Source of the DNA: Perkinsus chesapeaki
Taxonomy: Eukaryota > Perkinsozoa > Perkinsida > Perkinsidae
Assembly (NCBI GenBank): GCA_013115145.1
Contig: JAAPAO010000038.1
Location: 1 to 64,000 of the forward strand
DNA: 64,000 nt
Direction of reading: 5' to 3'
Shown: piece after piece, positions 47,336-58,886 of the stretch
Numbering within the stretch: position 1 is the first letter of the stretch
Layout: every line of letters begins with the position of its first letter
Translations under genes and position numbers: made by a program
Notes under the pieces: model-generated
The model's database searches: none
Told to the model about the DNA's origin: nothing
Seen by the model: the letters and a program-made list of their open reading frames with translations, nothing else

Positions 47336-49396
47336 TTATTTCGCCGCAACCGCGGGAGCTGCGGTCGCCGGCGCCTCCTCCTCAGCCTTAGGCTTCTTCT
47401 GAGTGGCGGCATGGAACCACTCCCGATTAGGGGTCTTGCGGAAGACTCCTTCGCCAAGTTGCTTCTCGATCTGATTGCTTATTAATGCTACTCCGCCATT
47501 ATTAACCGTATTTTTATTACCTTCACCATACCATCCGGCTTATACAAGGCTGCCGACTTCATCCCATTACAGATATCCTCTATCTCCTTCCGAGAGTACT
47601 TACGATACTTATAACTGTACTTGGTCTCGTCACCAGTGATTTCCGGATACTTCTCCTGAGGCAGCGGAAGTAATCCAAGTACACCGTCGAAACGCTTGAA
47701 AGGGCCAGTTTGGTCGAACATTTTGCGCTTCGGAGAGCCTATGTAACTCTTAACGGTGGGTCTAGTGTAGAACAAAGAGTTCGTCGTAAGGGAGTAAAAC
47801 TATACAATATACGACGACGATAACTGAATAACTCACGCTGAAGCCTGACTAACTCACTGAACGATAAGCCTCCCCTCGAACTAATATTTCCGAACCGCCG
47901 CTTACTAACCTTAATCTCCTTCTCTGTTTCCGGTACACTAGCTGGCGCCACAGCAGCAGGGCTCTTGTGCTCCTGAGGCGGTGGGCTACTAAGACTGTAG
48001 GACACCACAGCAGAATCCATCTCAACAGCTGGCACTCCAGCGGCGGCCATCTGATGAATCCAACAACAATACTAACAGCAAGAATGCCTATATGTATCTA
48101 CCTGAGGCATCATCTCCGACTCAGGGTACTTAAGACCATAGGACACCACCGCGGAGTCTACCTCAACCACGGAGATCCTACTGCCGTACTAAATCAATAC
48201 AACAGTCACGACCGCCGCGACACAAAGAGCTGTCCCCACCTGCTCGACAGGGCCGCCATTCATCCTCCTGCCCTTCCCCTTGCCTTTGCCCTTACCCTTG
48301 CCTACCAAAACTCATACCAAACTTTCCACAACTTTATTACCTTTTCCCTTGCCACCCTTTCCCTTCCCGTGATAGAAGCCGAACTCGTCCATACCGGCAT
48401 AAGGGTTGTAATTGTTATTGTTATACCTGACAGAGCCATCTCCGACGGCAACGCCCCCGCTACTACCCTTGAGGATTGCTTGCTTGAGGCTTGCCGTATC
48501 CAAGAGCACCTGATCCAAAGATTCTCACTGCGCCACGAAATTCATGGACTAGTACTGGTAGGAGTGCGAGTTGTTGCTGTGGGTTTCTGGGCTTTGTCGA
48601 GATCAGGGAAAAGTGTAAGCATGAAATGCTCAGCCTTGACCGCTGTATGGATTGGGTTGCCATTATATTTCTGATTTCTTAGCCAAAGTGCAACATTCTC
48701 ACATTTATCTTCAGTAGTAAATCTAACATACCTATTATTAAATAATAATAAAGATACTAAATAGGTTAATAATGTTACCAATGATCATTAACATCTGGAC
48801 GAATATCAACTATATCTTTATCCATATCACATGGAGCATCTTTCAATACACAATTCTTGAAATCATCTACTGTTAATGACTTCGAATCGACATCTCTAAA
48901 AATACATAACCAAGAATCGAACCCACGACCTTTACATTACAAGACCGCCGCTCTACCACTACCTCACAATTAGAGTTGTTCTCTGCTGGAATTCAGGTAA
49001 GCAAGGCTTCACCATGGTCTTCGTAGCATCCAATGCCACCTTATCCGACGGGACAGCCGACAACACATTGGCGACTTCCTCAGGGGTAGTGTTGAGCTCG
49101 GATATAGTGCCGAGGCTGATCGACGGAAGCTTGTGATCCACCAGCTTCAATAGACCACTTACTTGAATAGATCGGCGATGGGCAAATACATCTGTGAGTT
49201 CATGCTCGACACCAGAGACGGCTCTTTCTGACACCTCTAGCCATACAATATAACCAATAGTATGCCGACCTACCCGAAGATTGTCCTTGGATAGAACACG
49301 TTCTACTGTTGATTTAATAAGGTCATTCCTTTTAGCCTTCTCCTCTGCCCCCTCCTGAGCGGTGGTGGCGGTGGTGGTCTTGTTATTATCTTCCAT
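47336..49396 (-). CDS. La-related protein, LARP4-like, copy 1
   Basis: RNA-binding protein, probably of mRNA poly(A)/stability function. Minus-strand exons in phase: 49396-49274, 49227-49163, 49115-48963, 48895-48779, 48731-48550, 48509-48467, then further ones to the stop at 47336. The La motif is NDLIKSTVERVLSKDNLR / KEPSLVSSMNSQMYLPIADL / LGTISELNTTPEEVANVLSA. The RRM follows: RTTLIVRDVDSKSLTVDDF … WYVRFTTEDKCENVALWLRN … YNGNPIHTAVKAEHF, like the LARP4 pair of domains. The tail has NPYAGMDEFGFYHGKGKGGK, Lys/Gly repeats, VEVDSAVVSYGLKYPESEM and a conserved GDETKYSYKYRKYSRKEIED block. Intron 1 ends with family D; intron 3 is tRNA-derived; the intron at 48549-48510 has family A. Confidence 0.85.
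48594..48967 (-). repeat. Near-identical LARP tract, copy 1
   Basis: 374 bp matching 51059-51432 at a constant offset of 2465 with about five substitutions by eye. It spans the RRM exons, two introns and the tRNA-like element. Flanking exons of the two genes are clearly diverged. Codons in the tract are AT-rich. Confidence 0.9.
48896..48962 (-). repeat. tRNA-Thr-like intron 3 of LARP copy 1
   Basis: The donor lies inside a tRNA: GTAGTGGTAGAGCGGCGGTC is a D-arm with A box, CTTGTAA is a Thr(UGU)-type anticodon loop, and AAGGTCGTGGGTTCGATTCT is the T-arm. The 3' side of the anticodon stem (TGTAA) no longer pairs with GCGGT, so this is a relic that now works as an intron. Confidence 0.75.
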
Positions 49397-49860
49397 TATT
49401 ATATTATCTCAGTTTGATAAAAGCAGTACAACGGCGGTATTGAAAACCTCAAATTCGGAGAAAGAGGAAGAAGCTCCGGGATGTACAAGTTACTGAAGCA
49501 TATACAACATTCTCACATAACCTTCCACGCATCTTGCACGCTCAACCTAAAGATACCTCCCACACCACCATCCAGCCCACACCTCGAAGCCAACGACAAT
49601 CGCGCGCGCCCAGTTGATCGATTTGTTCCGCGCGACCGACTGCAACGCAAATCTGCCTCCAGCTGGTTGAAAATTTTAGTTATTGTTGTATATGAATCAT
49701 TATTGATAATATAAAACCGTTAGGACTATTTCATTATCGCCGCCGCCACCGCCGCCGCCATCATAAAGGTATTATTCCTTTTACCCGAAGGGGTGGACGA
49801 CGGCGGCTGGGGGGGCGATGTACAGTAGAGGTTGTTATTAACTATACAAACTGATAATGT
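49397..49860. other. Spacer between LARP copies
   Basis: No coding exon recognised; low-complexity (CCGCCG)-type sequence near 49740-49760. Confidence 0.4.
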
Positions 49861-51851
49861 TTAGGAAGCTGCCGACACCTTAGGTGCTTCTGGCTTCACT
49901 GCCGGAGAGGCGGTGGCTGCTGCTGACGATGATGCCTTGCGGCCTCCTCCGCCACCAGTCGCAACTGGACTGCCTTCGACAATCCACTCCCTGAGAAAAG
50001 CAATCAACAGCGTAGCTGACAGCTCTCATCTACCTGTTCGGTTTGTCCCGAATCAAACCTTCACCCACTTGCTTTTCGGCCTACAAACGTTGGATAAACT
50101 ACCATCGAATGAGGGCCTTACTTTGACCATTCCCTCCGGCTTGTAGACCGCTTCGGCTGGCATGCTTTCGCAAATCGATTCGATCTCCTCTTTAGTATAC
50201 TTTCTGTAATCGTACTTGTACTTCGTCTCATCACCAGCGAACTCGGAAGGATCAATGATCTAAGACCGAAACTGCCAGTGATGAGTCCATCATCCTCGGA
50301 TGGTCACCTGTTCGACGGGTTCATGGGGAGCCCCACTGCTGCTCATGCGCCTCCTGCCTCGACCACCTTTACCTATACAGCAGATATCCAGCAGGTCTTT
50401 AGGATAAATGCTATGAAATTTCAAGCCGCTAGTAGAGACTGAAGTTCCACTAATCCTTCCAATACAATCGTCGAGCGGCACACAGTTATCAGCGAATTAG
50501 AAGTGTGGGAGAGTTGTGTTATTATTATTGTCAAAGCTTAGTAGATCAATTTGCTGAGCAACCACTCGCGTTTTCGTATACCACTAGATAGATCCTGATA
50601 AACGCCCTATGTTGGAGAGACATCTATATGGATGATTTGAAGGAAATTTGGTATTATTGTTAAAAGCTACGAGTCCTACGCCTGTAATACAGGAAATGAC
50701 GGGAATTGGGTATTATTAAACTAAATATTGAACAACCACCGTACACAAAGGGCTATATTTCAAATAGGAAGGATTAGCTTATGGATGATTACCTTTTCCC
50801 TTTCCCTTGCCCTTAGTTGCTGATGGATGGTAATAACCGTACTGGTCCACACCGGCATAGGGGTTATACGAGCTATATCTGAGCAGGACTAACTGTGCTC
50901 AGCGATGAAGCCGTCCCTATTACCCCTGATATGGTGTAGTCGCCGGCGAACTCGGTGTAAAGGCTGGACTGCCGTAATCTATTGAAAAGGAGTGGGAGAG
51001 AGGCGTGTCGGAAATAGGATGGCTACTCAGGGCAGGCGAGGGGTATGCTTCAGAGTTCTTGTCGAGATCAGGGAAAAGTGTAAGCATGAAATGCTCAGCC
51101 TTGACCGCTGTATGGATTGGGTTGCCATTATATTTTTGATTTCTTAGCCAAAGTGCAACATTCTCACATTTATCTTCAGTAGTAAATCTAACATACCTAT
51201 TATTAAATAATAATAAAGATACTAAATAGGTTAATATTATTACCAATGATCATTAACATCTGGACGAATATCAACTATATCTTTATCCATATCACATGGA
51301 GCATCTTTCAATACACAATTCTTGAAATCATCTACTGTTAATGACTTCGAATCGACATCTCTGAAAATACATAACCAAAAATCGAACCCACGACCTTTAC
51401 ATTACAAGACCGCCGCTCTACCACTACCTCACGATGACTGTTGTCCTCAACTGTAGATCGGGAATAATGGGTTTGATCTGTGTTTTAGTAGAATCCAAGG
51501 CCACCTTAGACGACCCCAATGTCGTTATCGCATTGGCTATCTCTTCCGCTGTGGTATTGAGATCTTCTATAACCTTCGAGCTGCGCATCATAATAATTCA
51601 TACCACTCTTCCCCCAAATAATTACTTGAAAAGGCTGTCCAAACTCATGTACATCTGCGCGTTCATACGGGCAGCAAATGTCTGGTTGGACTAACATAAC
51701 CCCAACTTAACCTTCTCTGTATCATGCACCCTTCTACCTTAAGATACTCCTTCGACAGCACTCCCTCCACCGCTGTCTTAACAGCTTCCAACTTATCCTT
51801 ACCAACCTCTTCCGTCGGCTTCACCTTTTCGTTCTCTTCGTTCTTATTCAT
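49861..51851 (-). CDS. La-related protein, LARP4-like, copy 2
   Basis: Tandem paralogue of 47336-49396. Starts at 51851 (MNKNEENEKVKPTEEVGKDK), has a La motif (KLEAVKTAVEGVLSKEYLK…), then the RRM encoded by the near-identical tract (WYVRFTTEDKCENVALWLRN), and the C-terminal block GDETKYKYDYRKYTKEEIES with YKPEGMVK, ending SAAS at 49861. Exons outside the tract are diverged, and the exact splice pattern between 50900 and 50260 was not fully resolved. Confidence 0.8.
51059..51432 (-). repeat. Near-identical LARP tract, copy 2
   Basis: Partner of 48594-48967, including a second copy of the tRNA-Thr-like intron at about 51361-51427. Confidence 0.9.
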
Positions 51852-52063
51852 AATTGTATATCCAAATAAAATCTACCAATAATCAGTGTCCCCTTCTTCT
51901 CCCGTCACATCCCCCCTCCACTTCCTCCATATACCCCGCCCACTGTCTTATTACTTCGCGCTATGCTTCCCCATGCACATCGAGGCCGAGTCTATGTCAT
52001 TAGCGTGCGCCCGAGTGATCGATTTATTGACTTCGACATTTACGGTGAGGGTTGATGGTAAAT

Positions 52064-52899
52064 ATGACAGTTGAGCAGAAGAGACCGTGTGGGCCTCCTA
52101 AAGATCCGAAGGTTAAGAAGCTGTATGTGGCAGCTAACGCACTGCGAAGAATTATAAAAGACGCAAAGTATATAAGATATTTTAGAGGTTGAATTGGTAA
52201 GATACGTTCGAGGTTAGATACTACCGCGAAGAGGAAGATCGCTTAAGAGCTAAACGGCGAGAAAGGCTAGAAAAAGGGGGTGATGCTGATCTTCTAGCCG
52301 CCGACTTAAAGCAAATGGATGAGGTTATCAAAGAAACCCAAGCCATGAGCCCTGTGGTAAGGCAGTCTAGAAAATGCCGAACTGCTCCTCTGGTCATGAT
52401 ACCAACTCTCTAGCGTTAAGATTTGTGGATGCTTGAATTGGAAGCGCGAAAGTCGCGGCAGAGCCCTCGGGAGTGCTTTGCTCTATGATGTTGAAAAGAT
52501 ACTAAATAGGTCGACTTGGGCAACAGGGTGGGAAAGTAGTCCTTGTAGGTCCACGATCAGTTCGTAGCAGCATATAAAGTTCTGTTCACAATGCTAAGTG
52601 ATGGTACGTATCCGGACGCTCCTGTACGATAGTCCAACAGCAACCCGCTCATCCTGCCAATGCTGCAGGCTGAAGGAGATAACAGCGACGAACCGACTGA
52701 GGAGCAAAAACAAATATTACTAGCTCGATTGGAGCTAGAGAACGCCGAGAAGGTGAGGCTAGGTTGACGCGTGCTTTTAGTAATATAAAAGATACTTTTG
52801 GCTGGTAACCAGGAAGATCTGCTACGTGATGTCCAGGGGGAGATCAAAGCAGCTAGAGATCGGAGGACAGTGGAAGTTGATGATGATGAGGAATATTAA
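52064..52899 (+). CDS. Tubulin-binding-cofactor-A-like helical protein
   Basis: Exons 52064-52167 and 52218-52356 join in phase; later exons are near 52540-52610, 52678-52755 and 52812-52899. The sequence is an almost continuous helix: DPKVKKLYVAANALRRIIKD, YYREEEDRLRAKRRERLEKG, AADLKQMDEVIKETQAM, DEPTEEQKQILLARLELENA and an acidic end VEVDDDEEY. The layout resembles tubulin cofactor A, which holds beta-tubulin during dimer assembly; similarity is partial so the name is tentative. Two or three of its introns are family B. Confidence 0.5.
52168..52217 (+). repeat. Family B intron 1 of cofactor-A-like gene
   Basis: Contains AAGATATTTTAGAGGTTGAA and ends with AGGTTAG; a second AAGATAC lies near the 3' end. 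Another copy (AAGATACTAAATAGGTCGAC) is at 52496-52525, in the next intron. Confidence 0.65.
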
Positions 52900-52981
52900 T
52901 TTGTTATAAAAACTTTCATGACATTACAATCGTGTGGTTTGGTTTGCACCGTATGTCTGTTTTGTACAGCTTTTTGACATA

Positions 52982-54808
52982 ATGTTATCTCCTTTTGTCC
53001 TCCTCTTCGTTCACCTATTCGCATTAGCATTCTCAGCCTCCACATCTCAAGATGATATATTACTCAGGCAGTGGCCGATGGTAAGTTGGAAGGGCTTACT
53101 ATCGAAGGAGGGGTCCGGTCATTTAAATAGTTTTCGTATCTTAAAAAGTCTGTAGTGCGCCGAGGCTTTCTCCGGTAGTATCTTTGATGGCAACTACTGC
53201 CGCACTGGTGTGTTATTATGGTCATCTTCGGCCATCAAGTGGCATCATTCTAATCAAAGTCATCATCATTCCGTCGATCACTACTCCCCACGTTTTTGCA
53301 ATTCTTCTTCGGAGGGGCCTTAGACACTGGTAAGGATACCTAGTGGAAGAGTAGGACCTTTCCGGGCTTCATATCGACATGAAATGGTACCAATAATTAG
53401 TATCTTGTATGCTACAGTTAATTGGTAAACTACATTATCGCAACATTATGTAGATCGATAGCCCCGTCCAGTATCCACATTATTACTATTATCTCACCGA
53501 TTGAGTGTAATGATGATATTATATGATTCGAATCCTTAATCTATTCAAACTCTAACCGTCATGCCGCTCATGCATCTCTCCCTCCCTCCCCCGCCTCGTG
53601 AGTTTTTAAAAGTGCTGTGTCATTTTGTAAAGAGGATCGGTATGAGTCTGCTTAAACTACTCAGTGCTCGGCTGGATCTATTCATGTATCTAATTTGAAG
53701 TCATGAATCTGCCTATTCTGAAGTTCAGAAAAGACAGTCTTTCAACACCCCAAATCTGAAGCATTTAATAACATAGGCCAATTTCACTGGAATGCTAAGC
53801 CCCAATACAATCCTTCAAACTCTTCGTGGCAGTGTGCCTGCCACTCTCACCACTTCCACTGTATCTTATCAGGTTATGACCCATGACTCAGCAACTGGCT
53901 ACCTCAACGCCTCCCTAGACTTTTTTACCAAGATGGCCAAGACTCAAGTTGGCGGTTTCGCCAAGCAACTTGGCTGCGGTGCTCGAGCGTTCGATCTTCG
54001 TCCAGAATGCCATCCTAATCGTCAAGGCGATCTGAAGCTAACAATGCATCACGCTGAGATGGAAATCAAGTATCCTCTTAAGACCGCACTACAGGACATT
54101 ATTTCCTGGGCAAACGCCAATCCGTCCGAGCTTATCTTGGTTGGATTGAGCCATTACTCGCCCAATAACACTGATTGCCGTGAAGCCGTCTGGCAGCTCA
54201 CCGAGGAGCTTGGACTGATGAAATCGATTGGCAGCGGTTCCTGCCCGTCGTGTGGTGCGGTGACTGACATGTCGGTCGGTGAGGCGAAGAAGGCTTCGGC
54301 GATCGATGGAGGTGGACATGTGTTTGTCATTGAGGCAGATGATAACGCGTGTGTTGCTGAGAACTATGTACCGGCAATCACTTGCTACAACGAGAGCTCC
54401 TTCGCTGGTAACAAACCAGACGATTTCGGCGTGTGCTACCCTAGCGATGCGAAAGGAGGGTACAGTGAGTACGCTAATAAGCAGCTGTTCGACTATATAC
54501 AGAAAATGGCGGCATCGACGGCGGAGCGAAACAACAGTAAGCTGCAGATGAACCAAGCTCACTGGCAGTACAGTATACCTCTTTACACTGGTGTCGATGC
54601 TAAACATTCTAGCATTATCATGGACGAGTACTTCAGCGAAGTAAATAAGAGAGTTGTGGATCTCGTTGGCGATATGGAATTCTTGAACCTCCTTGAAGTT
54701 GACAATGTCTGCAACTACGGCCCACAGCTGCAAGATGCTGTTAACTCACGGATAGGTCGATTGACCTCAACCGCCGCCGAAGAGGATCATCGAGCTCTGC
54801 GACATTAA
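52982..54808 (+). CDS. Secreted PI-PLC X-domain-like protein
   Basis: Phosphatidylinositol-specific phospholipase C X-like fold. Exon 1 (52982-53080) encodes a signal peptide (MLSPFVLLFVHLFALAFSAS). A probable exon 53156-53209 (CAEAFSGSIFDGNYCRTG) and the long exon 53777-54808 complete 394 aa. Landmarks: catalytic-type MTHDSATG histidine, GARAFDLRPE, the second histidine in MHHAEMEIKYPL and LILVGLSHY. Cysteines in SGSCPSC and VCNYG fit an exported protein. The lack of introns across 1 kb is unusual for this window. Substrate and activity are not shown by the sequence. Confidence 0.8.
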
Positions 54809-54938
54809 GATTCCCTAATTTCGGTATTGACTAATCTATCTTGACCCTTGAACAGCCGCATTTATATTTTTCCGAGATAGCAAATCTTGTTGTGTTTCAA
54901 GAGTAAGTCACAAGGGCTCGTCATCATCACCATCTTGG

Positions 54939-55316
54939 ATGCCCGTGTTTGAACCACCTTCCGAGAGTAGCAGCAGTGGATATGGCACACAGGGCTCAAG
55001 GCGACCTAGTCAGCATCAACAGAGTATCTTGTATCGCACTCTAAAGAAAATAAAAAGGTCTCTTGAATGTCCGGTGAATAATAATAACAACAAACTGGTG
55101 TGTAGATTTTTGAAATCGGCTTATAAGATACTTCTTACGTGCCTGGCGGCCACCGGCGATGCTTTGGATGCTGCCTTAGAGTAAGTCGAAGGGCGACCTA
55201 TTCCGTATCTTGCAGGGTTCAAGCTAAAATATCGCCTCAGGTATCTTGGAATACTAATGGTGGAGCTAGTGAAAGCAGTGGCTTGGCCATTCAAATGGAT
55301 CTGCCCGACTCCAGAG
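54939..55316 (+). CDS. 5' exons, possibly of the DHHC gene
   Basis: Exons 54939-55180 and 55216-55316 join in phase. The protein begins MPVFEPPSESSSSGYGTQGS (Ser-rich, phospho-site-like), then a basic stretch TLKKIKRSLECPV and SAYKILLTCLAATGDALDAA. It could be the cytosolic N-terminus of the palmitoyltransferase downstream or a separate gene. More unresolved exons follow at 55.6-55.95 kb (SSWSSIGFHLSSLLAMVSYY). Confidence 0.45.
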
Positions 55317-56651
55317 GTGCCTTTCTCTTAGCCATCTGTCCGTATGAAATATAATCCGGTTTTTCTATCAGATCTTACTCACCTTTAAAGATCGTCCCCT
55401 GGCCATGGTCCTTCCTATATTATTTGTATGTAACATCATAATGCTCCTTTACATTGTGTAAGTTCCTCTTTACATTCTCCCAGCTTGGAATATTATAATT
55501 CCAGTCGGCAGTGGAGTAACTTCTCGAGAATCGAGTCCACACAATATTTCAACCGAATCTCAGTGTAGTGAAGGACGTATACAAAATTTATAGGCTATGG
55601 TAATTGCTATGATTAGCAGTTGTGGAACCGGAGCAGCATCTGCAACTGGGTCTCCACGTTGTGCGTACTGTGGGCATGTTCTCCTATACGTTGGCAAAGG
55701 GGAGCAATTTCGGGGAATTAGGAAGCATCAGAGAGGCCACTTCCTACGGCGATTCGGAAAGGGAGTTCCTGAAGCCGAGCGTCAATACTTATCACATCGA
55801 ATCGGATGACGTTCCTTCCATTTTAGTTACGTCTTCTGTGTTATGCCCATATTAGGCATATCCCTATCAAGTTGGTCATCGATAGGCTTCCACCTTTCAT
55901 CCCTACTGGCTATGGTCTCGTATTACAGGGTGAGTTCTACGCTCTCTTCGTATGGTCTCAGTGAGGTCAGGTTGATACCGAATAGTTTTACTTCTCTTTT
56001 CGTTTCGTATTGTTACCGCTCTGACTGGCAAATTACGTAGCAGAAGGGTTCGTAGTTTTTTTGCTCACAGTATTGACAAGCTTTGCAAAGGATCGACTGT
56101 TAAACCACAAGCTTTCGGGGGATCAAACCGCCGCTAAGACTCGATCCTGTTAGGACGGCTGTCATCCGCTGCCGTCGCTGATTGGCTTAGTTTCCTATCA
56201 AACTGATTCATCCAATAGTCCTTCCGGCAGCCTCCCGTCGAGCCAAGCCAGAGTTCATGCAGAATTAATAGACTTGGCTAGTTCGTGATGATCCGATATC
56301 ATTCAGTTCCACTTCTGCGCTACTCAGCAGTTCTATAACCGTTTTCTCAGTGTGAATCATTAAGCGTACACTTCACCGGGAAGAGTCTACCCAATTATAT
56401 TGTTTATTTTTTCTTGTGGCAGCAGTACTCCTTTTACCGCGTAGACAGTAGCGCCGTACAGGAGTAAAGCTGTACACATGTTATATATAACATATAGTAT
56501 ATGTCATATACTGTATACAGCGTCAGTCCTTCGTAAAAGGGCGGAGAAGTGTGGTAACAAAATCATATTATATAGGAGTGTCCGTAATATAATACTGATG
56601 TTATTCACTTTTATTGCTGTCTAGTTCTATTGTGTCATCTGTCTCCCTTAG
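55317..56651. other. Unresolved exons and AT-rich DNA
   Basis: A coding-looking stretch at about 55620-55920 is followed by 700 bp without a recognised exon. A palindromic AT-rich patch lies near 56475-56515. Confidence 0.3.
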
Positions 56652-57958
56652 GGTGTGGTGACAGACCCGGGCAAGATACCCGAGGGTGGTCTCTGGTCAT
56701 CTTCTCCAGGAGGGCCATCACCGCCCAACATGTATGAAAGGAAGGCGAAAGACGGTAGCGTGAGGTACGATATCTCCGAAGCACACTTACGTACCGCTTC
56801 TTCGCTTTAGGTACTGTAATAAGGAGCACAAGTTCAAACCAGACCGAGCGCATTTCTGTTCCCCTATGGGAAGGAATGTTCTCAAAATGGACCACTACTG
56901 TCCGTGGCTTGCCAATAGTGTTGGATTCTACAATCATAAGTATACACATGTCTTCTTATATGATGTTGTGCAACACGTTTTCGATTGTGGTCTTTTCGAT
57001 ATAACTTAATTGTTACTAAGTAGGTACTTCTACCTTTTCCTACTTTACGTCGTTCTCGCCTGCAACACCGTGACCTGTCAAATCCTGCACGCTCTAGCCC
57101 ACCTTGCCTCGACAGGTGCATATGCATCCCAGCCAGGTAGCGAGCAGCTTATCAATGCTTTCACAACTACTCCCGCCTTGCACTTCTTACTTCATCCTTA
57201 CTCGGTCTGTTAACATCCGAGTCGGATGTCTCACACTACCACTACATATGGGTCTCAGTCACAGCTTCTTCAGACTACACCATACAGGCTACCACTAAGC
57301 CCTTGCCGCTATTTATGGCACGCCTGTGTATCTCTAACTTGATGTTTTGTTCCTCCGGAACGCTCTACCGAATCATCTACCCCCTTTATCATCCTTTCAG
57401 GGCAGCTCCTTTTCCTATTAGAAGGCCTGAGTATCTCCGGTCTCCTATCCGTCATAGTAACTCCCTTCTTCGCTTTCCACACATGGCTTATATCTAAGAA
57501 TGTCACCACGGTCGAGTAATGTTGTCATTTCAGAATGTTCGCTTTTCTGACACCTCTAGCTGTCCAGGTATTGTGAAAAGCGGCGTGATATTGGTGGTGA
57601 AAGTGGTAGCATCTCTAAGAATATAGTATCGAGGATGCCTGAGAGGTCTCCGTACGATATGGGTATCATTAAGAACTGGCAATCTGTGATGGGTGAGCCG
57701 TCCCTCATAGCACAACTGGTCTCAAAAAGCAATGTGCTTTTACTAGCTAATAATTTGCCCTTCTTCTGCAACTCTATCACGAATGAAGCAAGACCACTGA
57801 TACAGGATACGAACCGCAACGTGTCCCAAACTAATGGAGGGGTACAGTTTACAAAAATGCATACCGGACCAATTGTCTTCCAATTCCGATTCCTTGATAA
57901 TCAGTCATATCTTCTCGCGTCTTCGGAGCTTCCAAACCTCGGACTCTCCAACCTGTAG
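56652..57958 (+). CDS. DHHC-type palmitoyltransferase (DHYC variant)
   Basis: Transfers palmitate to protein cysteines. Exons 56652-56764, 56811-56939, 57024-57115 (or longer), 57401-57515 and 57568 onward join in phase. The Cys-rich domain reads [20 protein letters not shown], then [16 protein letters not shown]: the catalytic motif is DHYC. TM segments are [15 protein letters not shown] and [20 protein letters not shown], followed by the signature TTVEYCEKR and [13 protein letters not shown]. Also [11 protein letters not shown] ahead of the CRD. The first CRD cysteine pair is partly altered (CSPMGRNV where CxxC is usual). The N-terminus and the last exons are approximate. Confidence 0.85.
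57516..57567 (+). repeat. Family D intron of palmitoyltransferase
   Basis: The 52-nt intron ends with TTTCTGACACCTCTAGCTGT and CCAG. On the plus strand the motif supplies branch-site-like CTGAC plus a CTCTAG. In minus-strand genes (LARP copy 1) the reverse complement ends in GTGTCAG and serves as acceptor. Confidence 0.75.
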
Positions 57959-58219
57959 GCACCAATAGAACTGTTCGTGAGCTCCGCTCGCTGAACTTTC
58001 ACATCACATTTTGCCGAGCTTTATGCCTCGTAGAAGTATTTGAACTTCTGCATGTTAACCTCTATATAACTGTTCGTATTAACATGATTGTCTTACTGGT
58101 CGCGCAGGTAAGAACGTGATAACTTGGTTCATTCCGACCAGACCTCGAGGCCTCGGCAAAGGCCTTACTTTCCCGATTAATAAGGAGGCCCGAGAAATAC
58201 TCGAGAAAGGTTCGACAAA

Positions 58220-58886
58220 ATCTTCTAGCATTCATTAAGTCGATGTAGATCTTGGCATCTCTGTGGCGATCCGGGGAGGCGACTTGGAGAGCGGTGGAAG
58301 CTCGCAAGGATCTGGGAGAGTTCAGCAAGCCACACTGATGGATAGCGAAGAGGATGATACAGATGCTGAGGTGGGTAGTTCGTAGCAGTACGTGGTGTGT
58401 GACCTAACTTGAACACAGTACAGAATTATAATAAATATAGAGTGAGCCACAGAGCTCGCATGGTGAGTGCAATTGCGCCGCTGAGAGGACTGTGCCACTC
58501 TGGCTGTTCATTTCCACTATCATGATCTCTCTGTGGCTTATTGTAGATGATTATGGTATGTCAGATGAAAAGGGCATTGGAACGTAGACAGCGGCAGCTC
58601 CAGGAGACGGTCTCTGAGCCCGAGGCTCCTCCCTCTCCTTCGTCTGTTCTACATCAACACGCAGCTTCTGGGAAAGGCTGTTGTGCCGGAAAAGGTGGAG
58701 AAACTCTTGTGGAGTATGGTCTGGCTAAAAGCAATGAATTCGCAGACTTCATATCGGTAAGAGTTTGTGCGTATAAGTCCGAGATAGCTGCACTCATCAG
58801 GGGCTCTATATTGGGGCGTGGAAAATCCTGTCCGAACCGAGCAAGCCAAAAAGGACGAAGACGCGCCGCCGGGGAAGCTCAGATGA
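58220..58886 (+). CDS. Unidentified small protein
   Basis: Plus-strand exons: about 58240-58370 (GGDLESGGSSQGSGRVQQAT, MDSEEDDTDAE before a GTGGGT donor), about 58547-58758 (MKRALERRQRQLQETVSEPE, LVEYGLAKSNEFADFIS) and 58788-58886 (ALYWGVENPVRTEQAKKDED, ending KLR). The last junction is in phase. No family recognised. The overlapping minus frames lack motifs. Confidence 0.45.

Noticed and set aside
48896-48962. Functional tRNA-Thr gene
   Set aside because: The anticodon stem does not pair, the acceptor stem is not recognisable, and the stretch must be spliced out to join the La motif to the RRM.
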